Shown here: positions 63,510-63,733 of the stretch, one piece after another
How the letters are laid out: each line of letters opens with the position of its first letter
How positions within the stretch are numbered: the stretch's first letter is position 1
IMG/VR virus record: IMGVR_UViG_3300032722_000019
Span: 1 to 63,733 of that record
Length of the DNA stretch: 63,733 bases
Direction: 5' to 3' (one strand)
Source of the DNA: a virus
Translations under genes and position numbers: made by a program
The notes under the pieces: model-generated
Seen by the model: only the letters and a program-made list of their open reading frames with translations
What the model was told of the DNA's origin: nothing
The model's database searches: none

Positions 63510-63733
63510 GAGGGCGGGTCCGGCAGCACGGGCGGATGGGGCGGATGATTGTTCACGGTCACCCCCTGCGTGTAGTCGTCTATGACCCAGGCCCCCGGGC
63601 CGGTCTGCGTGATGCGCATGCCGCACCCGCCCACGTCGTAGCTGAAGGACTTCGCGCCGTAGATGATCACGTTACCCTCCTTGTCGATGGCGATCCTGAC
63701 CGTGGAGCCGTTGGGGCCCGGGCCGTTCTCTCC
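63506..63733 (-). CDS. Baseplate spike V-like, C-terminal part (partial duplicate at window end)
   Basis: Bases 63733-63506 encode the last 75 or so residues of the V-like spike gene that begins at 633. The part 63539-63733 duplicates 1-195; only 63506-63538 is new (HPPVLPDPPS and stop). The one difference gives Ile in place of Thr in the EGNVTIYGA segment. Partial because the window ends here. Confidence 0.75.
   Translation of the reverse strand, partial: GENGPGPNGSTVRIAIDKEGNVIIYGAKSFSYDVGGCGMRITQTGPGAWVIDDYTQGVTVNNHPPHPPVLPDPPS
63539..63733. repeat. Terminal repeat, right copy
   Basis: Same 195 bases as 1-195 apart from A63666. It shows that the contig closes on itself. Confidence 0.93.

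Noticed and set aside
1-63733. CRISPR array, insertion sequence or integrase
   Set aside because: No regularly spaced direct repeats, no transposase DDE or serine/tyrosine recombinase motifs were seen on either strand.

Overview
The window is an essentially complete tailed-phage genome. Bases 63539-63733 repeat bases 1-195 with one mismatch (G128 versus A63666), so the real molecule is circular, or circularly permuted, with a unit length of about 63,538 bp. A tail sheath, tail tube, tape measure and V/W/J-type baseplate genes make it a myovirus (contractile tail). G+C is high throughout. No integrase, repressor or partition gene was recognised, so a strictly lytic phage is likely. A T4-type lysozyme, a small lipoprotein and membrane proteins in the lysis region point to a Gram-negative, high-G+C host. 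No tRNA, rRNA or CRISPR array was recognised.

Layout. (1) Late genes all lie on the minus strand. They start from a promoter near 24.5 kb and run leftwards: NusG-like factor, terminase, portal, MuF-like protein, a Nudix/protease/scaffold fusion, cement protein, major capsid protein, neck and connector proteins, sheath, tube, frameshifted tail chaperone, tape measure, baseplate plug, hub. They cross the window end into V-, W-, J- and I-like baseplate proteins, tail fibres and lysis genes, and stop at a bidirectional terminator at 53.93 kb. This unit is about 34 kb long. (2) A minus-strand early block (24.5-30.7 kb) holds a primase-helicase, small unknown proteins and a cluster of eight 11-bp repeats at 25.4-25.8 kb, a candidate replication origin. 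(3) A plus-strand early/middle block (31.0-53.9 kb) holds a shortened cytosine methyltransferase, HNH nuclease, AAA+ ATPase, DnaQ-like exonuclease, a DNA-base hypermodification cluster (36.7-43.2 kb), family B DNA polymerase, Sak4-like ATPase, DUF669 single-strand binding protein, Cas4/RecB-like nuclease, UDG-like protein, UvrD-like helicase and many small proteins.

How the genes work together. The hypermodification cluster combines a thymidylate-synthase-family enzyme (probable dUMP hydroxymethylase), a 5-hmdU-DNA-kinase-like P-loop kinase, two helical proteins resembling those that attach amino acids to thymine, a PLP fold-type II enzyme and two HD phosphohydrolases. The inference is that thymine in this phage's DNA is replaced by an amino-acid-derived hypermodified base. 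Four promoters share one motif (GTAACTT, then CGCTTGACTTC, then a -10 box). Three precede plus-strand units and one precedes the NusG-like gene that opens the late operon, which suggests early/late control by a common factor plus processive antitermination.

A recurrent theme in the virion is a beta-rich insertion module (HGV..G..F.V.G..PAGYNG type) in the sheath (twice), baseplate J (twice), baseplate plug, probable cement protein and collar-type fibre.
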